64,000 bases of DNA from Odiellus spinosus (Eukaryota > Arthropoda > Arachnida > Opiliones > Phalangiidae), in NCBI GenBank assembly GCA_963920705.1, contig OY987225.1:16881492-16945491 (forward strand), read 5' to 3'. The notes beneath the pieces were generated by a model that searched no databases, was not told where the DNA came from, and worked only from the letters and a program-made list of their open reading frames with translations. A program made the position numbers and the translations under genes. Shown in pieces: positions 34,661 to 46,642 of this stretch; within the stretch, counting starts at the first letter, position 1; each line of letters starts with the position of its first letter.

Positions 34661-37600
34661 ATGGGGGTCAGCTCCCTTACATGTAGATCACATTTATTAC
34701 TAAAAAATCGAAAAGTACTAATTTTTGAAATAAAAGTCACCCTAACGTGTTTCGAAAACGCAACCTTTTAATCCGGAGTATAACGCGCTACCATAGAGCC
34801 TTCATGCCACAAGGTATTAGCTTCCTTACATGTAGTACGCATTTATTACCTAAAAATCGAAAAGTACTTTTTCGAAAATAAAAGTGACCCGAACGTGATT
34901 CGAAAACGTAGCCTTTTGATCTGGAGCCAAACGCGCTATCATAGCGCCATCGGGCCATGGGGTACCTACCCCCTTACATGTAGTTCACATTTATTACCAA
35001 AAAATCGAAAAGTACTACTTTTTGAAATAAAAGTCACCCGAACGTGATTCGAAAACGCAACCTTTTAATCTGGAGTACAACGCGCTACCATAGAGCCTTC
35101 ATGCCACAAGGTATTACCTTCCTTACATGTAGTACGCATTTATTACCTAAAAATCGAAAAGTACTTTTTCGAAAATAAAAGTGACCCGAACGTGATCCGA
35201 ACACGCAGTCACTAAATCTGGAGTCAAACGCGCTACCATTGCGCCATCGGGCCAGTAAGATTGTGTTCCCTTTCATGTGGTATTCATTTATTATTTAAAA
35301 ATCGAAGAGTACTACTTTCTGATATAAAAGTCACCCTAACGTGATTCGAAAACGAAGCTTTTTAATCTGGAGTAAAACGCGCTACAAGAGAATCTTCATT
35401 CCACAAGGTATCATTACTTAAACATGGAAAATTACTTTTACGAAAATAGAAGTGACCCGAACGTGATTCGAACACGCAGCCTTTTGATTTGGAGTCAAAC
35501 GCGCTACCATTGCGCCATCGGGCCATAGGGTGTCTACTCCCTTACATATAGGTCACATTTATTACTAAAAAATCGAAAAGTACTAATTTTTTAAATAAAA
35601 GTCACCCTAACGTGATTCGAAAACGCAACCTTTTAATCCGGAGTACAACGCGCTACCATAGAGTCTTCATGCCACAAGGTATTACCTTCCTTACATGTAG
35701 TACGCATTTCTTGCCTAAAAATTGAAAAGTACTTTTCCGAAAATGAAAGTGACCCGAATGTGATTCGAACACGTAGCCTTTTGATCTGGAGTCAAACGCG
35801 CTACCATTGCGCCATCGGGCCGTGGGTTGTGTGCTCCCTTACATGTAGTTCACATTTATTACTAAAAATTCGAAAAGTACTACTTTTTGGAAAATAAAAG
35901 TGACCCGAACGTGATCTGAACACGCAGCCACTTGACCTGGAGTCAAACGCGCTACCATTGCGCCATCGGGCTATTAGGAATGCGTTACCTTTCATGTGGT
36001 ACTCATTTATTATTTAAAAATCGAAGAGTACTACTTTTTGATATAAAAGTCACCCTAACGTGATTCGAAAACGAAGCATTTTAATCTGGAGTAAAACGCG
36101 CTTCAAGAGAATCTTCATGCCACAAGGTATCATTACTTAAACATGGAAAAGTACTTTTACGAAAATAGAAGTGACCCGAACACGCAGCCTTTTGATCTGG
36201 AGTCAAACGCGCTACCGTTGCGCCATCGGGCCAAGGGTTGTCAGCTCCCTTACATGTAGTTCACATTTATTACTAAAAAATCTAAAAGTACTAATTTTTT
36301 AAATGAAAGTCACCCTAACGTGATTCGAAAACGCAACCTTTTAATCCGGAGTACAACGCGCTACCATAGAGAATTCATGCCACAAGGTATTAGCTTCCCT
36401 ACATGTAGGACGCATTTATTACCTAAAAATCGAAAAGTACTTTTTCGAAAATAAAAGTGACCCGAACACGCAGCCTTTTGATTTGGAGTCAAACGCGCTA
36501 CCATTGCGCCATCGGGCCATTAGGAATGTTTTTCCCTTTCATGTGGTATTCATTTATTATTTAAAAATCGAAGAGTACTACTTTTTGAAATAAAAGTCAC
36601 CCTAACGTGATTCGATAACGAAGCATTTTAATCTGTGGTAAAACGCACTTCAAGAGAATCTTCAAGCCACAAGGTATCACTACTTAAACATGGAAAAGTA
36701 CTTTTACGAAAATAGAAGAGACCCGAACGTGATTCGAACTCGTAGCCTTTTGATCTCGAGTCAAACGCGCTACCATTGCGATATTGGGCCATGGGGTGTC
36801 AGCTCCCTTACATGTAGTTCATATTTATTACTAAAAAATCGAAAAGTACTGCTTTTTCGAAAATAAAAGTGCCCCGAACGTGATTCGAACACGTAGAATT
36901 TTGATCTGGAGTCAAACGCGCTACCATTGCGCCATCGGGTCATGGGGTGTCAGCTCCCTTACATGTAGTTCATATTTATTACAAAAAAATCGAAAAGTAC
37001 TGCTTTTTCGAAAATAAAAGTGACCCGAACGTGATTCGAACACGTAGCCTTTTGATCTGGAGTCAAAGGCGCTACCATTGCTCCATCGGGCCATGGGGTG
37101 TGCTCCCTTACATGTAGTTCATATTTATTACAAAAAAATCGAAAAGTACTGCTTTTTCGAAAATAAAAGTGACCCGAACGTGATTCGAACACGTAGCCTT
37201 TTGATCTGGAGTCAAACGCGCTACCATTGCCCCATCGGGCCATGGGGTGTGCTCCCTTTCATGTGGTACTCATTTATTATTTAAAAATCGTAGAGTACCA
37301 CTTTTTTATACAAAGGTCACCCTAACGTGATTCGAAACGAAGCATTTTAATCTGGAGTAAAACGCGCTACAAGAGAATCTTCATGCCACAAGGTATCATT
37401 ACTTAAACATGGAAAAGTACTTTTACGAAAATAGAAGTGACCCGAACGTGATTCGAACACGTAGCCTTTTGATCTGGAGTCAAACGCGCTACCATTGCGC
37501 CATCGCGCCATGTGGTGTCAGCTCCCTTACATGTAGGTCACAATTAATACTAAAAAATCGAAAAGTACTAATTTTTGAAATAAAAGTCATCCTAACGTGA

Positions 37601-40600
37601 TTCGAAAACGCAACCTTTTAATCCGGAGTATAACGCGCTACCATAGAGCCTTCATGCCACAAGGTATTAGCTTCTTTACATGTAGTACGCATTTATTACC
37701 TAAAAATCGAAAAGTACTTTTTCGAAAATAAAAGTGAAACGAGCGTGTTTCGAAAACGTAGCCTTTTGATCTGGAGCCAAACGCGCTATCATAGCGCCAT
37801 CGGGCCAGGGGGTGCCTACTCCCTTACATGTTTTTCACATTTATTACCAAAAAATCGAAAAGTACTACTTTTTGAAATAAAAGTCACCCGAACGTGATTC
37901 GAAAACGCAACCTTTTAATCTGGAGTACAACGCGCTACCATTGAGCCTTCATGCCACAAGTTATTACCTTACTTACATGTAGTACGCCTTTATTACCTAA
38001 AAATCGAAAAGTACTTTTTCGAAAATAAACGTGACCCGAACGTCATTCGAACACGCAGCCTTTGGATCTGGAGTCAAACGCGCTACCATCGCGCCATCGG
38101 GCCATGGGGCGTCTGCTCTCTTACATGTAGTTCACATTTATTACTAAAAAATCGAAAAGTACTAATTTTTGAAATAAAAGTCACCCGAACGTGATTCGAA
38201 AACGCAACCTTTTAGTCTGGAGTACAACGCGCTACCATAGAGCCTTCATGCCACAAGGTATTAGCTTCCTTACATGTAGTACGCATTTATTACCTAAAAA
38301 TCGAAAAGTATTTTTCGAAAATAAAAGTGACCCGAACGTGATTCGAACACGCAGCCTTTTGATCTGGAGTCAAACGCGCTACCATAGCGCCATCGGGCCA
38401 TGGGGTGTCTGCTCCCTTACATGTAGTTCAGATTTATAACTAAAAAATCGAAAAGTACTAATTTTTGAAATAAAAGTCACCCGAACGTGATTCGAAAAGG
38501 CAACCTTTTAATCCGGAGTACAACGCGCCATCATCCCACAAGGTATTAGCTTCCATACATGTAGTATGCATTTATTACCTAAATGTCGAAAAGTACTTTT
38601 TCGAAAATAAAAGTGACCCGAACGTTATTCGAACACGCAGCCTTTTGATCTGGAGTCAAATGCGCTACATTGCGCCATCGGGCCATGGGGTGTCTGCTCC
38701 CTTACATGTAGTTCACATTTATTACTAAAAAATCGAAAAGTACTACTTTTTGAAATAAAATTCACCCGAACGTGAATCGAAAACGCAACCTTTTAATCTG
38801 GAATACAACGCGCTACCATTGAGCCTTCATGCCACAAGTTATTACCTTCCTTACATGTAGTACGCATTTATTACCTAAAAATCTAAAAGTACTTTTTCGA
38901 AAATAAAAGTGACCCGAACGTGATTCGAACACGCAGCCTTTTGATGTGGAGTCAAACGCGCTACCATTGCGCCATCGCGCGATGGGGTGTCAGCTCCCTT
39001 ACATGTAGGTCACATTTATTACTAAAAAATCGAAAAGTACTAATTTTTGAAATAAAAGTCATCCTAACGTGATTCGAAAACGCAACCTTTTAGTCCGGAG
39101 TATAACGCGCTACCATAGAGCCTTCCTGCCACAAGGTATTAGCTTCCTTACATGTAGTACGCATTTATTACCTAAAAATCGAAAAGTACTTTTTCGGAAA
39201 TAAAAGTGAAACGAACGTGATTCGAAAACTTAGCCTTTTGATCTGGAGCCAAACGAGCTATCATAGCGCCATCGGGCCAGGGGGTGCCTTATCCCTTACA
39301 TGTTTTTCACATTTATTACCAAAAAATCGAAAAGTACTACTTTTTGAAATGAAAGTCACCCGCACGTGATTCGAAAACGCAACCTTTTAATCTGGAGTAC
39401 AACGCGCTACCATTGAGCCTTCATGCCACAAGTTATTACCTTACTTACATGTAGTACGCATTTATTACCTAAAAATCGAAAAGTACTTTTTCGAAAATAA
39501 ACGTGACCTGAACGTCATACGAACACGCAGCCTTTTGATCTGGAGTCAAACGCGCTACCATTGCGCCATCGGGCCATGGGGTGTCTGCTCCCTTACATGT
39601 AGTTCACATTTATTACTAAAAAATCGAAAAGTACAACTTTTTCGAAAATAAAAGTGACCCGAACGTGTTTCGAACACGCAGCCTTTTGATCTGGAGTCAA
39701 ACGCGCTACCATAGCGCCATCGGGCCATGGGGTGTCTGCTCCCTTACATGTAGTTCAGATTTATAACTAAAAAATCGAAAAGTACTAATTTTTGAAATAA
39801 AAGTCACCCGAACCTGATTCGAAAAGGCAACCTTTTAATCCGGAGTACAACGCGCCATCATCCCACAAGGTATTAGCTTCCTTACATGTAGTATGCATTT
39901 ATTACCTAAAAGTCGAAAAGTACTTTTTCGAAAATAAAAGTGACCCGAACGTGATTCGAAAACGTAGCCTTTTGATCTGGAGCCAAACGCGCTATCATAG
40001 CGCCATCGGGCCATGGGGTGCCTACTCCCTTACATGTAGTTCACATTTATTACCAAAAAATCGAAAAGTACTACTTTTTGAAATAAAAGTCACCCGAACG
40101 AGATTCGAAAACGAAACCTTTTATTCTGGAGTACAACGCGCTACCATTGAGCCTTCATGCCACAAGTAATTACCTTCCTTACATGTAGTACGCATTTATT
40201 ACCTTAAAATCGAAAAGTACTTTTTCGAAAATAAAAGTGACCCGAACGTGATTCGAACACGCAGCCTTTGATCTGGAGTCAAGCGCGCTACCATTGCGCC
40301 ATCGGGCCATGGGTGTGTGCTCCCTTACATGTAGTTCATATTTATTACTAAAAAATCGAAAAGTACTACTTTTTCGAAAATAAAACTGACCCGAACGTGA
40401 TTCGAACACGCAGCCTTTTGATCTGGAGTCAAACTCGCTACCATTGCACCATCGGGCCATGGGTGTGTGCTCCCTTACATGTAGTTCACATTTATTACTA
40501 AAAATTCGAAAATTACTACTTTTTCGAAAATAAAAGTGACCCGCACGTGATTCGAACACGTAGCCTTTTGATCTGGAGTCAAACGCGCTACCTTTGCGCC

Positions 40601-41021
40601 ATCGGGCTATTAGGAATGCGTAGCCTTTCAAGTGGTACTCATTTATTATTTAAAAATCGAAGAGTACTACTTCTTGCAATAAAAGTCGCCCTAACGTGAT
40701 TCGAAAACGCAACCTTTTAATCCGGAGTACAACGCGCTACCATAGAGCCTTCATGCCACAAGGTATTAGCTTCCTTACATGTAGTACGCATTTATTACCA
40801 AAAAATCGAAAAGTACTTTTTCGAAAATAAAAGTGACCCGAACGTGATTCGAACACGCAGCCTTTAGATCTGGAGTCAAACGCGCTACCATTGCGCCATC
40901 GGGCCACGGGGTGTCAGTTACCTTACATGTAGTTCAATATTTATTACTAAAAAATCGAAAAGAACTACTTTTTCGAAAATAAAAGTGACCCAAACGTGAT
41001 TCGAACACGCAGCCTTTTGAT

Positions 41022-41170
41022 TATTACGTAGTGAACTCGCTCCTAGGTGGCAGGTCAGCGCATGAGAGTTGACCTATGAAGTAACATGTATGACAAGGGA
41101 TCATAGGAATGATCGCGCTCAATAAACGAGGTTTAATCTTCAATCGTCTTTAGTTCATTTAAACCTAACA
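41022..41170 (+). repeat. 5' LTR of Ty3/gypsy element 1 (149 bp)
   Basis: Begins TATTACGTAG and ends CCTAACA; identical over 149 bp to 45989-46137. It contains AATAAA at about 41111-41116, a possible polyadenylation signal. Confidence 0.93.
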
Positions 41171-41184
41171 TGGCGCAATTCATG
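41171..41184 (+). promoter_or_regulatory. Probable primer binding site
   Basis: TGGCGCAATTCATG immediately follows the 5' LTR. TGG complements the CCA tail of a primer tRNA; I cannot name the tRNA. It is not complementary to the 3' end of the local tRNA-Trp. Confidence 0.6.
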
Positions 41185-41310
41185 CCCTTAATTAAAATCA
41201 TAAATTAAAAGCCTGTCAATTAATAATAGTACGGTATACGGTCATATTTCCGGTAAGCCTTGTCAGGGTCAAACTTCCCTCGTCTCGACATAGACTCACC
41301 CGTCATTACC

Positions 41311-41673
41311 ATGGCAACGTTTCGCGCACCGTCAGCTTTCATACCTGGCGATACTCCAGCTGACGCCTGGGAGGCTTGGAAGGAGGAATTCGAGATTTTC
41401 GCCAAAGCAACAGAATTAGCCAAGAAGTCCATTGAAACGCAAATCAACACATTTTTGCACATAATTGGAGCCGAAGGACGTAAGCTTTATAAAATTTTGG
41501 ATTTTCCTATACTTACGGGCACAACAGAACGGCAATTAGAAGATATTTATTCGGCTTACTCAACGTATTACAAACCGTATAAACATTTAACGCTATCTCG
41601 CCACTTATTTTTTGCATCACGCCAAGGCCCAACTCAATCTTTTGATGCATTTGTTGCCGAACTCAAAATTTAG
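41311..41673 (+). CDS. gag: gag N-terminal part, Ty3/gypsy element 1
   Basis: 120 codons from the first ATG downstream of the primer site, in good context (ACCATGGC). The sequence has the tryptophan-rich helical start of a retrotransposon capsid (DAWEAWKEEFEIF) and ends FDAFVAELKI followed by TAG. Clear capsid-type sequence continues without a gap in another frame right after the stop (KFCELEPLNDSLICTQIVEGI in the next ORF), so gag is split by a one-base frame change. The overlap requires a -1 shift; the local AAAATTTAG run is slippery-like, but its phase does not fit the canonical X-XXY-YYZ heptamer. It is either a recent one-base lesion or an unusual shift site. Role: structural coat protein of the element. 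Confidence 0.85.
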   Translation: MATFRAPSAFIPGDTPADAWEAWKEEFEIFAKATELAKKSIETQINTFLHIIGAEGRKLYKILDFPILTGTTERQLEDIYSAYSTYYKPYKHLTLSRHLFFASRQGPTQSFDAFVAELKI

Positions 41674-44600
41674 TGAAATTCTGTGAACTGGAACCACTTA
41701 ATGACTCTTTAATATGTACACAAATAGTAGAAGGTATTCGAAATCCTGAACTACGGCAGAAACTCATCGAAATTCGAAATTTAACACTTACCGAAGTCAT
41801 TAGTATCTGTCGAGGAAATGAACTTGCGGGATCACACGCTAGACAAATATCAAGTAGATCGACGTCAAACTCAAATCCATTAATACCATCTACACCATCG
41901 ATTATGTTGGATGCCATTAATTCTGAATTTCGCCGTCCAACATATCGTCGAGGATTTCCCAACCGACCTAACAGACGTCCCTATTCGTCATCTCCGGCTC
42001 CCAGAGCTAATAACTCCCACACTGCAACCAGATCTTCGTCGACAACCTTTCCAAATCGATACACCACACGCCAATTTAATCGTAACTCCTCAAATAATTT
42101 CAATACCCGTAATCAGACTGGACCGCCCTGTGTCAGATGTGGTCTTCTCCATTTACATCGTGCCTGTCCAGCAAATGGCTCAACCTGCTCTAAATGTGGA
42201 GGACAAAACCACTGGGCAAGAGCTTGCATATCTACGTTTTCACTACAGGAGGTATCAGACTATTCAGATCAATATTATTCAGACCGGCAGCCACAGTATC
42301 CTGACCTAGAAGAGAATACTGGCTACTTTTCACCGGCTCAATATTCTATCGCTGAACAACAAGAAGTAGCCCACTATTTTTCCCCGGATGAAGACGCATT
42401 CCAAGAAATCGATCCATTCTTTTTGAATCTGATTACGGTAGATGCAACGATGCTAGAGAATATTTACCAAGATTGGATCACAAGAATCTGGATTGGAAAA
42501 ATACTGGTGAGCGTCAAGATGGACACGGGTTCTCAAATTAATGTTTTACCAAAAACTACATACGACAAGTTAAAAAATCCACCCCCTATTATCCCAACAC
42601 GACGAAGAGTGATGTCATATTCCGGGCATAGTGTACCAATGCTGGGTCTCATCAACATAATAACTACGTCAGAAAACGCTATACGAAACTGTACCTACTA
42701 CGTGACTTCACAAAATACAATTCCGATTTTAGGAGCATCATCATTAATCGACTTAGGCCTAATACAAAGACTCGATTTTACAGAAATGAACGATACACGG
42801 GAAGCAAAAGAACAGAAAGTACCGAATCAGAGAAATAACTACATACAGTCACTCGGACTTGCCCAGTTGGACCAGCTATCAATGAAAGATAACCCAAGAC
42901 ATTTGATCGCACAATATCAAGACGTATTTGGACCTATGGGGTGTCATCCGGGAGTTCATCATATCACACTGAAGGAAGATGCACATCCAAAGGTAGTACC
43001 TGCTCGCACCATACCGCATGCTTTTAGAGAATCACTTAGGCAAGAGCTTATACGTATGCAGGAACTAAAGGTCATTCTACCAGTAACAGAACCCACCGAT
43101 TGGGTACATCCTCTTGTAATCGTACCGAAGGCAGGACATAAGAGTGATTCATTAAAGGAAGCAGGAGTAAAGACACCAGAGATACGGGTTTGCCTGGACC
43201 CCCGTAATTTAAATAAATCTATAAAACGTGAGCACTATAAAGTTCCTACATCCCAAGAAATATTCAGTAACCTGAAAGACTGTAAAGTATTCTCAGTTCT
43301 CGATGCGACTTCAGCATTTTGGCAGATTAAATTAGACGAGGCTAGTTCTCGCCTGTGTACTTTCTCGACACCGTACGGCCGATACAGATTCCTTCGAATG
43401 CCCTATGGAATCTCAAGTGCTTTAGAAATTTGCCAGCGCATCATGAACGAGATTTTTGGAGATATTCCAGGGGTATATATCTCTACGGATGACTTGGTCA
43501 TCGCTGCCATAAACATGAAGGAACATAATGAAAAACTACGAGCAGTTCTAGATCGTGCACGCACTGCTGGAATTACTTTTAGCAAGAAGAAGCTCCAATT
43601 GGCTGTTCCAACAATAGTATATCTCGGTCACAAAATATCACAGCTCGGTATCCAAGTGGATGATAAGAAAATTAATGCCATTAAAGCCTTAGTCCCACCA
43701 GTAAACAAAAAAGAACTACAACGATTTCTTGGAATAATTAACTATTTAAGCAAATTCATCCCGCACCATTCAGAGAAAGCCGCTCCTCTTCGCGAATTGT
43801 TGAAATCCAACGTTGAATTCAGATGGGAAATGATACATCAAAACCGTTATGATCAGCTAAAAGAGGATATAATGCGAGCCCCAGTACTCTCATTTTACGA
43901 TCCAACTAAAAGAAACGTCGTGTCGGTAGATGCCAGCCAAACTGGGATTGGGGCTGTGCTTTTGCAAGAGGGTCATCCAGTTCAATATGCTTCTACAACC
44001 TTAACTGAGGCCCAGCAACGATATGCACAGATAGAAAAAGAACTTTTGGCGATCGTCTACGCGGTTGAACACCTTCACTACTATCTTGTTGGAACAAGAT
44101 CAGTCGTTGAAACCGACCATAAACCTTTGTTGGCCATCGTAGAAAAGCCCTTGAATGTATTGTCGCCAAGATTGCAGCGATTGGTCTTGAGATTAACCAG
44201 ATTCGACGTTACACTTACTTACGTTCCAGGTCCTCAGATGTATATAGCGGATGCTCTTTCACGATCGCCATCCCTAACTATGGATGCTCAAACTGAGGAC
44301 TTGGAAGGTCCAACGGCTAGCTTACATTCAATGACAGTTATATCCAACAGCAAGCTAATACAGTTCCAAGCTGCCACAGAAGAGGACGAAGAGATGAAGG
44401 GTATTCTACAACACATCAGGAGCGGATGGCCACGATATCAAACGGCATTAAGATCAGACCTAAAGAAATATTGGCCAATAAAAGAGGAAATTTACTCTGA
44501 AGATGGGTTACTCTTTCGCGGAAACCGACTTATTATACCCACGAACCTAAGGCCAGAAACCATAAAGCAGCTTCATGGAGCCCATCAGGGTATCAATTCA

Positions 44601-45929
44601 TGTCTCAGGAAGGCTAGAGTACATGTATTCTGGCCCGGAATGACGTTGGATATCACAAAATATATCCAGGCATGCATAGTGTGTCGGACAAAAGATCGAG
44701 CCAATATCAGCACTTGTAGTACTCCCCATCCAGTACCCACTAGACCATGGGAAACCATAGCAATGGACTTTTTTCATCAAGATCAGAAAACGATGCTTCT
44801 TTGCGTGGATTACTATTCTAAATTTGTAGAAATCGATGAAATGCAGAAAACTGATGCCAAATCTTTGATAAAGGTCTTAAAGCCACATTTTGCGAGGCAT
44901 GGAATACCCCAAACCATCATTTCCGATAATGGCCCTCCCTTCAACTCGGCTGAATTTTCGCAGTTTCTAACACAATGGGGCGTTCACCATTTCACCTCCA
45001 GCCCGCACTTTCCGCAGTCCAACGGGATGGCAGAAAGACACGTTCAAACAATAAAGAACTTATTGGACAAGGCAAAACAAGCTGGTGTTGATCCGTACTA
45101 TGTCCTACTCGAATACAGGGCAACACCATTGGAAAACCTTCCTTCGCCATCTGAAATGCTAATGGGCCGGCTAATAAGAACACCGAATGCTGTGACAGCT
45201 CAATCTTTAATACCCAGATATTCAACAAACGAAATACGGCAGACCCTGGAACATCGAAGAAATAAAATAATCAAGAAAGACATGAGAGGAGCGAATCGAC
45301 AGGAATTTCAAATAGGAGCAACCGTTCGGTATTATGCAGCACCAAGAATATGGTTTCCTGCAAAAATAACGGCTAGAGCAAAAGAACCTGACTCGTACAT
45401 AATTACAACAATGGAGGGAGCGACTTATCGGCGAAATAAATTTCACCTACGACCAATGATTGAAGCAGGAAGTGTAGAACCTCAAAGGAAGAATGAACGG
45501 GGCACGCAGAAAATACCAACTTACAAGAAAGAAAAATTTAATTCTACATGTGATGTACGGATGGCAATAAACTTTCAAAATCACTCAAACCATCTACCAG
45601 GAATAATAGAGGTACATAACCGTCAAGTAACCCCTTCGATTCAACCTTCTGCACCGCTGGGCTTAAGATTAAACACGTTGTCGCCCACTCGAGAGGTCCA
45701 ATCCGCATTAGAAAACTCACATCCTACTCGGCCATTACAGGAAGAAATTATACGCAAGAGTCCCATACCACAAGTCACCCAGGGGACCGGAATTGGACCG
45801 CTTAAAGCTTCAGTATCAGCTGAATTTCAAAAGGAACAACAGCCCTTGAACACAAGACCACAGAGAATAACTAAAAGGCCGCAGCGATTTAATGATTACA
45901 ACAAAAAAAAATTATATATAATGTTTTAA
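41674..45929 (+). CDS. pol: gag C-terminal part plus pol polyprotein, Ty3/gypsy element 1
   Basis: About 1418 codons without a stop and no own ATG at the start. Visible in order: remainder of capsid; zinc-knuckle-like cysteines (CVRCGLLHLHRAC, CSKCGGQNHWARAC) at residues ~153-185; aspartic protease with DTGS at ~284; reverse transcriptase at ~470-650 with VLDATSAFWQ and the catalytic DD at ~606-607 in the variant context ISTDDLV; RNase H with SVDAS at ~753; integrase with HHCC zinc finger at ~965-1000 and the catalytic triad D~1031, D1085, E1121 (35 residues between the last two). A basic tail follows. All catalytic residues appear present. The frame depends on the gag break for expression. 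Confidence 0.93.
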
Positions 45930-45948
45930 AACTTTGTTCAATGTTCTG

Positions 45949-45953
<5 letters not shown>

Positions 45954-45985
<32 letters not shown>

Positions 45986-45988
45986 ACA
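45954..45988 (+). promoter_or_regulatory. Poly(A) run and polypurine tract
   Basis: 27 A followed by GAGGAACA directly before the 3' LTR. It serves as the plus-strand primer site in Ty3-type elements; the A run is unusually long. Confidence 0.75.
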
Positions 45989-46137
45989 TATTACGTAGTG
46001 AACTCGCTCCTAGGTGGCAGGTCAGCGCATGAGAGTTGACCTATGAAGTAACATGTATGACAAGGGATCATAGGAATGATCGCGCTCAATAAACGAGGTT
46101 TAATCTTCAATCGTCTTTAGTTCATTTAAACCTAACA
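45989..46137 (+). repeat. 3' LTR of Ty3/gypsy element 1 (149 bp)
   Basis: Identical to the 5' LTR; followed by the target duplication TTGAT at 46138-46142. Confidence 0.93.
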
Positions 46138-46250
46138 TTGATCTGGAGTCAAACGCGCTACCATTGCGCCATCGGGCCATTAGGAATGTTTTCCCTTTCA
46201 TGTGGTACTCATTTATTATTTAAAAATCGAAGAGTACTATTTCCTGAAAT
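46138..46250 (-). repeat. tRNA-Trp satellite stub between two insertions
   Basis: The remaining half of the tRNA-Trp monomer broken by Ty3/gypsy element 1 (CTGGAGTC...GGGCC at 46143-46180) plus a class E type spacer, ending CTGAAAT before element V. Confidence 0.9.
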
Positions 46251-46642
46251 ACAAGTTGGGAAACCAAAATATAACCTCCCCGACCCCGACGTTAAGGGAA
46301 CATAATCTAACCTAACCCTACCTAAAATAAATGATGAAAAGTAATGTAGAGTATTGGAAGAGTAGAATATTCACATTGATTCACACTTCTTTATTTCCCA
46401 TCCACGTTACGAAGTATAAGTATTTTCCTTTAACCTCAAGGATCCAGAAAATGCAAAAGAGTGTGCTGCATTACTCATAATTATATGCGGCAGGTCGTAG
46501 ACTTTTTAATAGACACACCAAATGATATGTCCTTCGTTAACTATAATTATATGCGGCATGGCGTAGACTTCTTAATAGACACACCAAATGAACTGTTTAT
46601 TTTCAAAGTAAATATGTAAAATACAAATTCTTGTAATATAAG

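Larger units (their letters stand above)
33441..36175 (-). repeat. Higher-order repeat, 1583-bp unit (11 monomers)
   Basis: 33441-35023 is repeated from 35024 to about 36175 with about 1% visible difference. The unit is eleven monomers in the order B, E, D, A, B, A, E, D, A, B, C. The junction at about 35013-35040 contains the uninterrupted CTTTTTGAAATAAAAG, the empty site for element III. Confidence 0.85.
33440..41021 (-). repeat. tRNA-Trp-derived satellite, block 4 (~51 monomers)
   Basis: Continuous monomers of classes A-E with a clear higher-order repeat at its start. It ends inside a class A monomer (tRNA half at 40987-41021) where Ty3/gypsy element 1 inserted; the last five bases TTGAT are the target duplication. 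Confidence 0.92.
41022..46137 (+). mobile_element. Ty3/gypsy LTR retrotransposon 1 (young)
   Basis: A 5116-bp element with identical 149-bp LTRs, primer binding site, gag, pol (PR-RT-RH-IN) and polypurine tract, flanked by a 5-bp target duplication TTGAT (41017-41021 and 46138-46142). It sits inside the anticodon loop region of a class A tRNA-Trp monomer, in the sense opposite to that tRNA. Identical LTRs mean a recent insertion. The gene order protease, RT, RNase H, integrase is that of Metaviridae-type elements. No envelope ORF is seen. Confidence 0.95.

Noticed and set aside
41171..41184. Primer binding site matching the local tRNA-Trp
   Set aside because: The local tRNA 3' end would require TGGTGACCCGAACG; the site reads TGGCGCAATTCATG. 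Its likeness to the tRNA A box (TGGCGCAATGG) is probably chance.
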